Source: an uncultured Roseivirga sp. (GTDB taxonomy: Bacteria > Bacteroidota > Bacteroidia > Cytophagales > Cyclobacteriaceae). From it: a DNA stretch of 64,000 nt. The position numbers were made by a program, and so were the translations under genes. Positions 45,209 to 54,269 of the stretch are shown piece after piece. The DNA lies in the NCBI GenBank assembly GCA_947493005.1, contig CANLOY010000004.1, positions 372,001 to 436,000 on the forward strand. Reading direction: 5' to 3'. Every line of letters begins with the position of its first letter. Position 1 is the first letter of the stretch. Below the pieces are notes generated by a model, which made no database searches, was not told the DNA's origin, and saw nothing but the letters and a program-made list of their open reading frames with translations.

Positions 45209-48200
45209 ATGTATTTAAATTCTCACACATATTATAGCTTCAAATATGGCACCATCAATACTAAGAATTTACTGCTGGAACTACAACAAGCAGGAGTGAA
45301 GCAATTTGTGCTGACAGACATTAATAGCACGGCAGCTTCTCTTAATTTCGTGCGTCTGGCTCCAAAGTATAGTATTAAGCCCATATTAGGGATTGACTTT
45401 CGTAATGGTGCTGACCAGCTTTTTGTAGCAATTGCCAAAAACAATGAAGGGTTCAAGGAACTGAATGATTACCTTTCTATATATCTACATTCCGGAGAAG
45501 AAATCCCTTTAAGGTCTCCTGAGTTTACACATGCTTATGTAGTATATCCGCTAAAAAAGTACGCAGGATTCACATTAAGAGCATTTGAATTTATAGGTGT
45601 TAAGCCTACTGAACTTCCTCGTTTGGTATATCCACCACACCAAATGGATAAACCGAAGTTAGTGGTACTTCAAACAGTTACTTTCCGGAGCAGGTTAGAT
45701 GAGGAAACAGGTAGCCGTGTAGTAAGAAAGCGAGACTTTAACGCGCACAGGCTTTTAAGGTCTGTAGCCAATAACACACTGTTGAGTATGCTGCCAAAGT
45801 CAGAAGAAGGTAGCATTGATGATTTTATCTACCCTCTGGATGAATTGCTGGCGCTCTACGGCAACCATTCCTATATGATTACCAATACAGAAAGACTGTT
45901 GAACGACTGCACTATTCACTTTGATTTTGAAGGAGAGCAACTGAATAAAAACCTTAAAGCCTACACCAACTCTCCTGAGGAAGACTATGATATGCTGGAA
46001 AGGCTTTGTAAAGAAGGGTTGTCATATCGATATAGAAACCCCGAAAACGAGATTTTGAAGCGTATCAGAACAGAACTGGATGTAATCAGACAGCAAGGCT
46101 TTATGTCGTACTTTCTGATTAACTGGAGAATTTGTCAGTATGCACGAGAAAAGGGTTATTTCTATGTAGGTCGAGGGAGCGGTGCTAATTCAGTAGTAGC
46201 CTACTTGTTGAGAATTACTGATGTAGACCCAATTGAATTGGATCTTTATTTCGAGCGGTTTATTAACCTTTATCGGCAGAATCCACCTGACTTTGATATT
46301 GATTTTTCGTGGAAGGACAGAGAAGACATTACAGATTTTATTTTTCGGGAATTCAGGAAAGAAGGAGGAAATAATGTAGCATTGCTAGCTACTTATAGTA
46401 CGTTTCAATTTAGAGCAGTAGTTCGTGAGCTGGGAAAAGTATTGGGAATCCCGCCCCATGAAATAGACCATATTCAAAGGGCTAAATATCAGGAACTAGA
46501 TGAGATACACAAGCTTGTTTTACGGTATGGGAAATATATTGAAGGCTTTCCCAGCCACTTGAGTATTCATGCAGGAGGTATTCTGATTTCTGAAAAACCT
46601 ATACACTATTATACGGCCACAGATATGCCTCCCAAAGGCTTTCCAACCACTCATTTTGATATGATTGTAGCAGAAGATATTGGTCTATATAAGTTCGATA
46701 TTCTAAGTCAGAGAGGTTTGGGGAAAATTAAAGATAGCCTGGAAGTAATTGCTCAAAACCACCCCAATCATACACCGATAGATATTCATGATATTCCAAG
46801 ATTTAAGGAGGATCGTCAGGTTAAGGAAATGCTACGAGAAGGTAAAGCTATAGGATGCTTTTATGTGGAATCTCCGGCTATGCGCATGCTATTGAAAAAA
46901 CTGAGAGTTGAGGAGTATCTGGGGCTTGTTGCTGCCAGTTCGGTAATCAGACCCGGGGTAGCTAAGTCAGGTATGATGCGCCAATATATTCTTCGTTTTC
47001 GTGAGCCAGAAAAAAGGAAAGAAGCTCACCCTATCCTTAGAGATATTATGCCGGAAACTTATGGCGTAATGGTTTACCAGGAAGATGTGATTAAGGTAGC
47101 TCATTACTTTGCTGACTTAACCTTGGGTGAAGCAGATGTGCTGCGTAGAGGAATGTCTGGGAAGTATCGTTCGCGTGAAGAATTTCAAAAGGTACGAGCC
47201 AAGTATTTTGAGAATTGTCAGAAAAAGGGACATTCATATATGCTCGCATCTGATGTGTGGAGGCAAATAGAGAGCTTTGCCGGTTATGCCTTTGCCAAAG
47301 GGCATTCAGCTTCTTATGCTGTGGAGAGCTATCAGAGTTTGTTTCTGAAGGCACATTATCCTTTGGAGTATATGGTGGCAACAATGAACAATGGAGGTGG
47401 TTTTTACAGGGTGGAACTTTATGCACATGAAGCTTATATGCATGGTGGTGATATTCAGGCACCCTGTGTAAATCAGAGTGAATACCTCTGCACTATTTAT
47501 GGTAAAACCATCTTTATGGGATTGGCTTTTATAAGCGAACTGGAAAAACAAACCGCTGAAGAACTGTTGAGAGAACGGCATGAAAATGGGGTTTACATGG
47601 GTTTTGATAATTTCCTTAAGCGTGTAGCTATTTCACTGGAGCAGTTGAGTCTGTTAATTCGTATTGGGGCTTTCAGGTTTACAGGGAAAACGAAAAAAGA
47701 ACTGCTTTGGGAAGCACATTTTCAGTTAGGAAGCCAGAAAAAGACCAGCCCAGTTAAAATGCTTTTTGAACCAGAAGTTAAAAGATTCAAACTACCAGAG
47801 CTAAGCTATGATTTGCTTGAAGATGCTTTTGATCAGCAAGATTTACTAGGCTTTCCACTATGCAACCCATTTGATTTATTGAAGAACAGACCTGAACGAA
47901 ATATATTAGTTCGCGAAATGGAACTGCATAAGAATAGGGTAGTGAGAATGATTGGGTACCTGATTCATATTAAGAATACAAATACTTCAGGGGGCAAGAA
48001 GATGCAGTTTGGTACCTGGCTTGATAGAGAAGGTTTCTTTATTGATACAACACACTTTCCACCAGTTGCAGCTCAATATCCTTTCCGAGGAAAAGGTATC
48101 TATGAACTGACTGGCAAAGTGGTAAATGAGTTTGATTTCTTAAGCCTTGAAATGATTGCCATGCGTAAACTTGAATATGTACATGACCCACGCTATGCAG

Positions 48201-48229
48201 AAGAGCCCAGGCATGCAAGTATGGGCTAG
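45209..48229 (+). CDS. DnaE2-like error-prone DNA polymerase III alpha subunit
   Basis: A 1006-residue C-family polymerase, shorter than replicative DnaE. The N-terminal PHP domain is degenerate (LNSHTYYSFKYGTI). Palm motifs are GRGSGANSVVAYLL and PPDFDIDFSW (catalytic aspartates), then FAKGHSASYAVESYQSLFLK in the fingers. The C-terminal OB-fold region is present (RMIGYLIHIKNTN). A second DnaE of this length next to a Y-family polymerase marks a translesion synthesis cassette. The 68-base gap before it is almost pure A/T with short dyads. It is convergent with the T9SS gene 17 bases on. Confidence 0.92.
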   Translation: MYLNSHTYYSFKYGTINTKNLLLELQQAGVKQFVLTDINSTAASLNFVRLAPKYSIKPILGIDFRNGADQLFVAIAKNNEGFKELNDYLSIYLHSGEEIPLRSPEFTHAYVVYPLKKYAGFTLRAFEFIGVKPTELPRLVYPPHQMDKPKLVVLQTVTFRSRLDEETGSRVVRKRDFNAHRLLRSVANNTLLSMLPKSEEGSIDDFIYPLDELLALYGNHSYMITNTERLLNDCTIHFDFEGEQLNKNLKAYTNSPEEDYDMLERLCKEGLSYRYRNPENEILKRIRTELDVIRQQGFMSYFLINWRICQYAREKGYFYVGRGSGANSVVAYLLRITDVDPIELDLYFERFINLYRQNPPDFDIDFSWKDREDITDFIFREFRKEGGNNVALLATYSTFQFRAVVRELGKVLGIPPHEIDHIQRAKYQELDEIHKLVLRYGKYIEGFPSHLSIHAGGILISEKPIHYYTATDMPPKGFPTTHFDMIVAEDIGLYKFDILSQRGLGKIKDSLEVIAQNHPNHTPIDIHDIPRFKEDRQVKEMLREGKAIGCFYVESPAMRMLLKKLRVEEYLGLVAASSVIRPGVAKSGMMRQYILRFREPEKRKEAHPILRDIMPETYGVMVYQEDVIKVAHYFADLTLGEADVLRRGMSGKYRSREEFQKVRAKYFENCQKKGHSYMLASDVWRQIESFAGYAFAKGHSASYAVESYQSLFLKAHYPLEYMVATMNNGGGFYRVELYAHEAYMHGGDIQAPCVNQSEYLCTIYGKTIFMGLAFISELEKQTAEELLRERHENGVYMGFDNFLKRVAISLEQLSLLIRIGAFRFTGKTKKELLWEAHFQLGSQKKTSPVKMLFEPEVKRFKLPELSYDLLEDAFDQQDLLGFPLCNPFDLLKNRPERNILVREMELHKNRVVRMIGYLIHIKNTNTSGGKKMQFGTWLDREGFFIDTTHFPPVAAQYPFRGKGIYELTGKVVNEFDFLSLEMIAMRKLEYVHDPRYAEEPRHASMG

Positions 48230-48245
48230 ATCCTTTAGAGCAAGT

Positions 48246-49928
48246 TCAAAACCTCAAAAACTTATCCCTGGCCAACATACCATCAAACTGTACGGTGATC
48301 AGATATATACCTGGTTTAGAGTTGGATAGGGTTGTTTGTAAAAAGTTATCGATTTCATGCTCGAAAACCTTTTTTTCAAGTATTCTGCCAGAATTAGGGT
48401 TGGTGATGGTTAGAGAAACTTGTTTGTCTTTTGGTACATTAAAAGGGAGATTCATGTTTGTTGATTTTCCTGATCCATAATTGTTTAAGAGCATTTTTTG
48501 TGCTCCGGGTGTTGATAGTAGCCTCTTTAAAAGGAGTACTTCACTATAACTGTGTGTTCCACCAAAGTCGACTTGTTTCAATCTATAGTAGAGATTCCTG
48601 ATAGGCAGGTTTTTTGTTTGATCTACCCAGTGGTATGACTTTATTGATTCAGAGTTGTTATGGCCACTTACATAACCAACTGTCTCAAAATCTAACAAGG
48701 AGCTTCCAGCACGTTCTATCTCAAAATGACTATTATTTGTTTCAGTGGCTGTTTTCCATTTTAGTAAAGGCTTACTGTTAATAAAGTCAACCGTGAATGA
48801 TATTAAAGTTACTGGTAGGGGAGCGTCTAAAAATGTGCTTTCCAATGCCTTCCCCACAATCTGGAAATTCGCTTCCTCTCTTAGGTAGTAGTCACCATTT
48901 TTTTTTGCCATTTCCATATGAATGAAATGGCCATTATTTTGGTTTGCTGCTGTTTCGCAAGGGTTGTTACTTCCATTTATGTGTCTCCCCTGAGTATTTG
49001 TAGTGGCAAGCAACGAGTTAAAATTATGGTCAGGGTCATCATGAGCTACTTCAATAATTAATGACTCCTGACTTCCCGATAGTTGATCCCACCATATTCC
49101 AAGTTGAGTTCTTAGAGTAGCTAAGTGATCGGTCATGGGAGGAGTAGTATACTCATCACGTCCATTGCTCAAAATAGCATGAGGTGTCAGGTTTTGTCCG
49201 AAGCCATGAAGCTGCACAAAATAATAGTGAGAGGGATTGTCATCATATACCCATTCGGTGAGTGCCTGAAACATAGATGCTCCATTATGAGCCACATCAG
49301 CTTTTCGAAATTCTCCCGGATCATTCAGAAAGTCGGCAGGAGGAGCAACACCACTAATATTATTATTGCAAACATTACTTGTTCCGTCACACCCCGATAT
49401 TATGGGACTATTGCATCTGTGTGCCCCAGACATAAAGAAGAAAGCCGCACCAATTTGTCTGAAGACATAAGCTCCTTGCTTTCCCGTAAATGTATCAAAA
49501 GATGGATGAGGACTTTGAATTATTAATTGCCCTTTGACTGGTACAGGATTAAATGTATAAGTCCCCCAGTAATTATTGGCCACTGATGCTGGGTCTCTTT
49601 CAAGTATGTAATAAGTCTTTGCAACCGTATTGTCCTGAAATTGAACCAGTCGGTAACCAAAATTTAAGGCATTGGTTGCTGCTGTTTCAAATGATGAATT
49701 GTATAAAGGAGTAAATACATCGGATATAAAATCTGTCACCTGCTGCGAAGTGGGATCAGTATAGGTAGTTCCCTCTTCCAGATTTTGCCACTCTTCAGGC
49801 ATTAGGTCAATGCTTGTTTGGGTTCGGGTGACAAGGTCTCCGCTTTCCTGAACAATGTCACTTGTTTTTTTGATGCTTAATGAGCTTGGTAAAATTAGAA
49901 TAGACCAAATTGAGATAAGTAACCGCAC
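48246..49928 (-). CDS. T9SS-exported protein of unknown catalytic type
   Basis: A 560-residue protein starting at GTG 49928 (an in-frame TAA lies just upstream). A signal-like N-terminus is followed by a region with conserved-looking His/Cys/Asp motifs: GAHRCNSPIISGCDG, DVAHNGASMFQALTEW, YYFVQLHGFGQ, IIEVAHDDPDHNFNS and GHFIHMEMAKKNG. These resemble metal-dependent amidohydrolase-type sites (N-formylglutamate amidohydrolase-like), but I cannot assign a family. From about residue 375 there is a fibronectin-like segment (VTLISFTVDFINSKPLLKWKTA), then a type IX secretion sorting domain ending GIYLITVQFDGMLARDKFLRF. A candidate LytTR operator lies upstream. Confidence 0.8.
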   Translation of the reverse strand: MRLLISIWSILILPSSLSIKKTSDIVQESGDLVTRTQTSIDLMPEEWQNLEEGTTYTDPTSQQVTDFISDVFTPLYNSSFETAATNALNFGYRLVQFQDNTVAKTYYILERDPASVANNYWGTYTFNPVPVKGQLIIQSPHPSFDTFTGKQGAYVFRQIGAAFFFMSGAHRCNSPIISGCDGTSNVCNNNISGVAPPADFLNDPGEFRKADVAHNGASMFQALTEWVYDDNPSHYYFVQLHGFGQNLTPHAILSNGRDEYTTPPMTDHLATLRTQLGIWWDQLSGSQESLIIEVAHDDPDHNFNSLLATTNTQGRHINGSNNPCETAANQNNGHFIHMEMAKKNGDYYLREEANFQIVGKALESTFLDAPLPVTLISFTVDFINSKPLLKWKTATETNNSHFEIERAGSSLLDFETVGYVSGHNNSESIKSYHWVDQTKNLPIRNLYYRLKQVDFGGTHSYSEVLLLKRLLSTPGAQKMLLNNYGSGKSTNMNLPFNVPKDKQVSLTITNPNSGRILEKKVFEHEIDNFLQTTLSNSKPGIYLITVQFDGMLARDKFLRF

Positions 49929-50003
49929 TGTTTTGTTGTTTGGTTACAAACATGTGCATCTGTTGGCTGATCATTATGGATGAATTTATAGAGGGCTGAT
50001 TTC

Positions 50004-50032
50004 AATTGATACTTCAACTCTCCTAATTGATA
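50004..50032. promoter_or_regulatory. Candidate LytTR operator: AATTGATA repeats 21 bp apart
   Basis: AATTGATA at 50004 and at 50025, exactly 21 bases apart, in the 118-base gap between the LytTR regulator gene and the T9SS cargo gene. It lies 76-104 bases upstream of the cargo start. Confidence 0.5.
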
Positions 50033-50046
50033 TCGCAAAATAGGCT

Positions 50047-50796
50047 TTAGGTAAGATTGGCCATCCTCGACAAAAACTCATCTTTACGTTTAGGGGATAT
50101 ACTCACCACTGCGTTGTTATTCATCAGAATGTAACCACCGTCTGATTTAACATACTTTTTTACATTTTTAAGGTTGATGAGGAAACTATGATGAACACGC
50201 ATGAAATTATGATCTGATAGTATGGATTCGTATTCCTTCAGGTTTTTACTGACTATTAACTTTTGATCTCCTTCCAAATGAAAATTCGTATAAGAACCAT
50301 TTGCCTCACAGTATTTGATTCTATCAATTTTTATGAACTCAATCCCTTCAGATGTAGAAAGACAAATATTCGACTGTTCGGATTTTTTATTAAAAGAAGA
50401 AAGCAACATTTCCATTTGCCTTTTTCGATCTTCTTCGCTCTTCCTACCTTTTGCCTTTTCAATAGCTGTCTTAAGTTCCTCTTCATCAATAGGTTTAAGT
50501 AAGTAATCTAAAGAGCTAAACTTAATAGCTTTAAGCGCATAGTGTTCAAAAGCAGTAGTGAATATTACATCAAAATCAACGTGCTTGAGACTTTCAAGTA
50601 CATCAAATCCAGTTCCCTGATGTAGTTCAATGTCCATGAAAACTACGTCTGGTCGCTTTTCAGAAATGATGGCAATAGCTTCTCGAGGACTAGTGGCTAC
50701 TCCCATAACAATAATGCTTTTGTCAACTTCAAGCAATTGGTCAATCAAGCTTTCACTATTGTGCTTTTCATCTTCAACTATTACAACATTTAGCAT
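50047..50796 (-). CDS. LytTR family response regulator
   Basis: A 249-residue regulator: E9/D8 acidic pair, phosphoacceptor D55 (VVFMDIELHQGTG), VIFTTAF and YLLKPI in the receiver. The LytTR domain (about 145-245) shows CEANGSYTNFHL ... NFMRVHHSFLINLKNV ... VSISPKRK. It follows the kinase by 9 bases. The downstream T9SS cargo gene on the same strand has the fourth 21-bp-spaced repeat in front of it. Confidence 0.93.
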   Translation of the reverse strand: MLNVVIVEDEKHNSESLIDQLLEVDKSIIVMGVATSPREAIAIISEKRPDVVFMDIELHQGTGFDVLESLKHVDFDVIFTTAFEHYALKAIKFSSLDYLLKPIDEEELKTAIEKAKGRKSEEDRKRQMEMLLSSFNKKSEQSNICLSTSEGIEFIKIDRIKYCEANGSYTNFHLEGDQKLIVSKNLKEYESILSDHNFMRVHHSFLINLKNVKKYVKSDGGYILMNNNAVVSISPKRKDEFLSRMANLT

Positions 50797-50805
50797 AAGC
50801 TGATA

Positions 50806-52680
50806 TTAATATTGTTTTGGTAAATGTATGGTTACCTGTGTGCCAACCACTTCACTATTGTGGTTTAAGATATCTTGAATTAAAACTACCTCTTTTTTAC
50901 TTTCCGAGGTGCTCATCTGATTTACCCTTTCCTGAACGATAGATTGTCCAAGTGATTTATGAGGTACATGAAGAGTTGATTTTCTTTTGTTTGACTCTTC
51001 TCTGCCTATTCCATTATCACGTATAATACATTTAATATGACTCCCAATGTCTTTAAACGCAATATTCAACTGAGCATGATCATCTTTGGGTAACAGGCCA
51101 TGTATAACAGCATTTTCTACATGAGGCTGAATTAAAAGTATGGGTATCTCATAGTTATAAATATCCAGACTTTCATCCACTTCAACCTCATAATTGAATT
51201 GCCCTTTGAAACGTAATGACTCGAGTTCAAGATAATTTTTCAGCAAGTCTATTTCTGTTTTTAATATTACATATTCATTGTTAGATGTTTCCAGTATTTG
51301 TCTCAGGAGTTTCGAGAATTTTGACAAATAGGATATGGCCTGTTCTGTTTCATTTCTTCTTACCAAATGCTTTATCGATCCTAATGAATTAAATATGAAA
51401 TGAGGATTCATCTGAGCCCTGAGGGCTTTAATGTTCAGACGTAAAAGATCTTGTTGTATTCGGGTATTTTCTAAAAGCACCTGCCTGCTTTTATAGCTCA
51501 AACCAAGGGTGAACATGAAGATTTCTAAGGAACTCCCTATAATCATATAGTTATTTTTAACGAGAAACAACATAGCCAAAGCACCTGCGGTATAGAATAG
51601 AGAGCCAATTACAATGAAGTACACTAATTTTGACTTCGCCTTTATGAGTAAATAAACATTTCCTGCAAGACCAAATACTACCATAATGGCACGATGCACA
51701 TCCATTAGAATGGTATTGGCACTAAACTGATGAAATGAGATTAACAGAATGCTGGTAAAAGTAAAAATTACCAGCAATGGAGTTAGGATGTTAATGGCTT
51801 TGTCAAGCGGTTTGTAGTCTCTGAATGTATTCAGAAAATATTTTGCAAATAGTATATAAAACAGGTTAATCAAAATCTGCAACTCCATGTGTGTCATATA
51901 TTCGAGAATAGGTGCAGATCCAAAAAGGTAGTCGTTGAGACCAAAGGCCCTTCTGCTGAGGTATGCTAGAAGGGAGAATAAGTATAAACTGTAAAATAGG
52001 TATTCCCTTTTTTTCTGAGCAATGAATACAGTTATTGAAAAGAGCAGAATGATGACAACAATGCCAGCAAAAAAAATGGCAGGAATATAATGCTCCAACC
52101 TCTTATGCCTGTTCTCTGAATAGATTTTAAGCATTGTCTCTTTCGGCACTATACTGGCCTCCAAACTGTGCATCTGACGAGAAACGGTTAATCTTTGGAG
52201 TTTTACATAGAGGTATCTCGAGTTAATCAATTCTGAGATGGAAAAAGGGACATCGCTATTGGAAATGATCGGTTTATACTCACTAATTGGAGCTAAGAAA
52301 CCAAAGTCTCGCCCTTTTATACCAGTTGAAGATTGAAAGAATAAAGTCGCTATGTCTGAACTACCTAATCTCAAATACCAGTCATTATGGTCTAGAGATA
52401 AGCTGTCCTTCTTCAATTTATCAAAGTCAATCTTTATCCAGTAAATATCCTTCGAGGTTGATTTCTCGAGTTTATCAGTGGATTCGAATAACTTGGAGCT
52501 TATTACTTGCTCTGGATTTAAAGTGTCAGCTCTGGTCCTAAATACCTCTATGGATAAAGTAAATTCCTGATTCTTATTTTTTTCGTTTTGTCCATTTAGT
52601 GGAGAACAAACGATAGTCAGAAGAACAATCGCGACTATATAGCCAATGCGAGAAATGTGTTTGATCCAATCATCGATCAT
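50806..52680 (-). CDS. 7TMR-DISM sensor histidine kinase
   Basis: A 624-residue membrane kinase. After a signal/anchor comes a periplasmic 7TMR-DISMED2-like beta-sandwich (about 40-185; WYLRLGSSDIATLFFQSS, SRYLYVKLQRLTVSRQ). Seven transmembrane helices of the 7TMR-DISM type follow (about 195-395), then a coiled coil and a His_kinase domain with the acceptor histidine in QMNPHFIFNSLGSIKHL. The ATPase shows LLIQPHVENAVIHG and IIRDNGIGR. The periplasmic domain is of a kind thought to bind carbohydrates or related ligands. It works with the LytTR regulator. Confidence 0.92.
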   Translation of the reverse strand: MIDDWIKHISRIGYIVAIVLLTIVCSPLNGQNEKNKNQEFTLSIEVFRTRADTLNPEQVISSKLFESTDKLEKSTSKDIYWIKIDFDKLKKDSLSLDHNDWYLRLGSSDIATLFFQSSTGIKGRDFGFLAPISEYKPIISNSDVPFSISELINSRYLYVKLQRLTVSRQMHSLEASIVPKETMLKIYSENRHKRLEHYIPAIFFAGIVVIILLFSITVFIAQKKREYLFYSLYLFSLLAYLSRRAFGLNDYLFGSAPILEYMTHMELQILINLFYILFAKYFLNTFRDYKPLDKAINILTPLLVIFTFTSILLISFHQFSANTILMDVHRAIMVVFGLAGNVYLLIKAKSKLVYFIVIGSLFYTAGALAMLFLVKNNYMIIGSSLEIFMFTLGLSYKSRQVLLENTRIQQDLLRLNIKALRAQMNPHFIFNSLGSIKHLVRRNETEQAISYLSKFSKLLRQILETSNNEYVILKTEIDLLKNYLELESLRFKGQFNYEVEVDESLDIYNYEIPILLIQPHVENAVIHGLLPKDDHAQLNIAFKDIGSHIKCIIRDNGIGREESNKRKSTLHVPHKSLGQSIVQERVNQMSTSESKKEVVLIQDILNHNSEVVGTQVTIHLPKQY

Positions 52681-52711
52681 TTATCAAATCTAATTAAAAT
52701 GATAAGATTGG

Positions 52712-53989
52712 TTAACCAAATGGCTTGTCGATAGACTGGCAGGGTTCGGAAAACCACTCTGGTCCACTTTCGGTCATATAAACACAGTCTTCGTGACGTA
52801 TTCCAAACTCTCCAACTATTGAAATATTCGGTTCCACGCTGAAACACATACCTGCTTCGAGTTTTCTTTGATTACCCCTTACAATATTTCCCCATTCATG
52901 TACATCCATACCTATGCCATGTCCAGTACGATGGGGTAAACCGGGTAGTTTATAGTCTGGGCCAAGCCCGGCATCGGTTAAAACTTTACGAGCTGCATCA
53001 TCTACCGAACCACAGGTTGCACCAATTTTTATTGCAGCAAAACCGGCCATCTGTGCTTTTTTCTCTAAATCCCAGATTTCCTGTTGACGCTTAGTTGGTG
53101 ATGCTCCAAAAACAATAGTCCTACTAATATCGGAGCAGTAACCATCAACTCTACAGCCACAATCCATCAGTACAATGTCTCCTTTCTTTAAGTATTGAGG
53201 CTTACTACTGCCATGAGGAAAGGCTGATGCTTCACCGAAATTGACACCAGCAAAAGTATGTTGAGCTCCCAGCTGATTATGCGCTTCGGCAACCACCTTC
53301 GAAAAACCTCCGGGTGTCATACCTTCACGCAAACTTTCTATACCAATACTCATTGCCTTTCTGGTGATGTCATTGGCTTTACGCATTAGAGCAAGTTCGG
53401 AATCACTTTTAAACAGACGACAAGGGATGGTCACAGGATCGCCACTAACAAAATCAAAATGAGGGGCTTCCTTTTTAATGCCATTTAGAATGAAAAACCT
53501 TAGCTGTTCTTCGATCCCTATCTTCCCTGAAGTGACATTTGAGTCTTCCAACGCATTGACAATTTGTTTATAAGGGCTTTCGTCTTCTTCCCAAACAAAC
53601 ACTTCTTTACCCAGCTTAATAAGCTCCTTCAGTCTACTTTCCTCAAAACCAGGACATACATAGCTCACTTCCCCATTAGCAGGAATAATAGCTACCATTG
53701 GCCTTTCGCTGGTTCCCCAGCTAATACCGGTAAAGTATTTCATGGAAGTACCTGCATCAAGAATTAAAGCCTGTATATTTTCTTGATTTAAGAGACGCTG
53801 TGCTTTGGCTATTCTTTCCTTTCTTTCATTTACACCAATGGGAGAAATGTCCTGAGTCATACTTTCAAGGTTGGCTAAAACGGATTGATCATTTGAATTT
53901 TCGTTGCTGGGTGTGCACGAGCTTAAGCCAGCAATAGTACCTGCTCCGATAGCAGTTGCAGAAACATTAACAAAGGTTCTTCTTTTCAT
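52712..53989 (-). CDS. M24 metallopeptidase (Xaa-Pro peptidase type), exported
   Basis: Start chosen at 53989, where MKRRTFVNVSATAIGAGTIAG forms a Tat-like signal with a following lipobox (SSC). The creatinase-type N-domain precedes the pita-bread catalytic domain, with metal ligands in LMDCGCRVDGYCSDISRTIVFG (two Asp), HRTGHGIGMDVHE (His), CFSVEPNI (Glu) and IRHEDCVYMT (Glu). It is complete and probably active on X-Pro peptides or related substrates in the envelope. Not obviously tied to the LytTR pair, though on the same strand 31 bases upstream of the kinase. Confidence 0.92.
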   Translation of the reverse strand: MKRRTFVNVSATAIGAGTIAGLSSCTPSNENSNDQSVLANLESMTQDISPIGVNERKERIAKAQRLLNQENIQALILDAGTSMKYFTGISWGTSERPMVAIIPANGEVSYVCPGFEESRLKELIKLGKEVFVWEEDESPYKQIVNALEDSNVTSGKIGIEEQLRFFILNGIKKEAPHFDFVSGDPVTIPCRLFKSDSELALMRKANDITRKAMSIGIESLREGMTPGGFSKVVAEAHNQLGAQHTFAGVNFGEASAFPHGSSKPQYLKKGDIVLMDCGCRVDGYCSDISRTIVFGASPTKRQQEIWDLEKKAQMAGFAAIKIGATCGSVDDAARKVLTDAGLGPDYKLPGLPHRTGHGIGMDVHEWGNIVRGNQRKLEAGMCFSVEPNISIVGEFGIRHEDCVYMTESGPEWFSEPCQSIDKPFG

Positions 53990-54164
53990 GGTGTTACTGG
54001 GTGTTGTGTAGGGTTGTACTTTTCTAACTTTCGAAGTTATAAACATAATTAAATACTCTACTTAAGCCACTATTATCCTTTAACTACAAAATAATGATTA
54101 CTCTTCTTTGTCAAACTTTTTATTTGGTTAAGAGGCCTATTAAGTAACTATATATGTTGCCAAA

Positions 54165-54185
54165 ACACCTTAATTAAAAAGGTGT
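54165..54185. other. Small hairpin in the 280-bp gap before the subtilisin operon
   Basis: ACACCTT (54165-54171) pairs with AAGGTGT (54179-54185). It lies in the divergent gap 53990-54269 between the M24 peptidase and the subtilisin operon. No T run on either side makes it a clear terminator. Confidence 0.3.
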
Positions 54186-54197
54186 CTAATTGATTTT

Positions 54198-54234
54198 CAC
54201 TATAAGTAGTGATTCAATTCCACTTTGAGTAGTT
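54198..54234. promoter_or_regulatory. Tandem imperfect dyads before the subtilisin operon
   Basis: CACTATAAGTAGTG (54198-54211, a perfect CACTA/TAGTG dyad) and CACTTTGAGTAGTT (54221-54234) match at 11 of 14 positions, 23 bases apart. They end 36 bases before the first gene. NarL/LuxR-type regulators bind short dyads, and the operon ends with such a regulator, so self-control is plausible. Confidence 0.5.
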
Positions 54235-54269
54235 ATCGGTCATGGAATAGATGACAGCACCTTTGCTAC

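Noticed and set aside
49965-50000. GGCTGAT direct repeat in the gap before the T9SS cargo gene
   Set aside because: The copies are 29 bases apart, not matching any helical-turn spacing of the other sites; the AATTGATA pair at 21 bases fits better.
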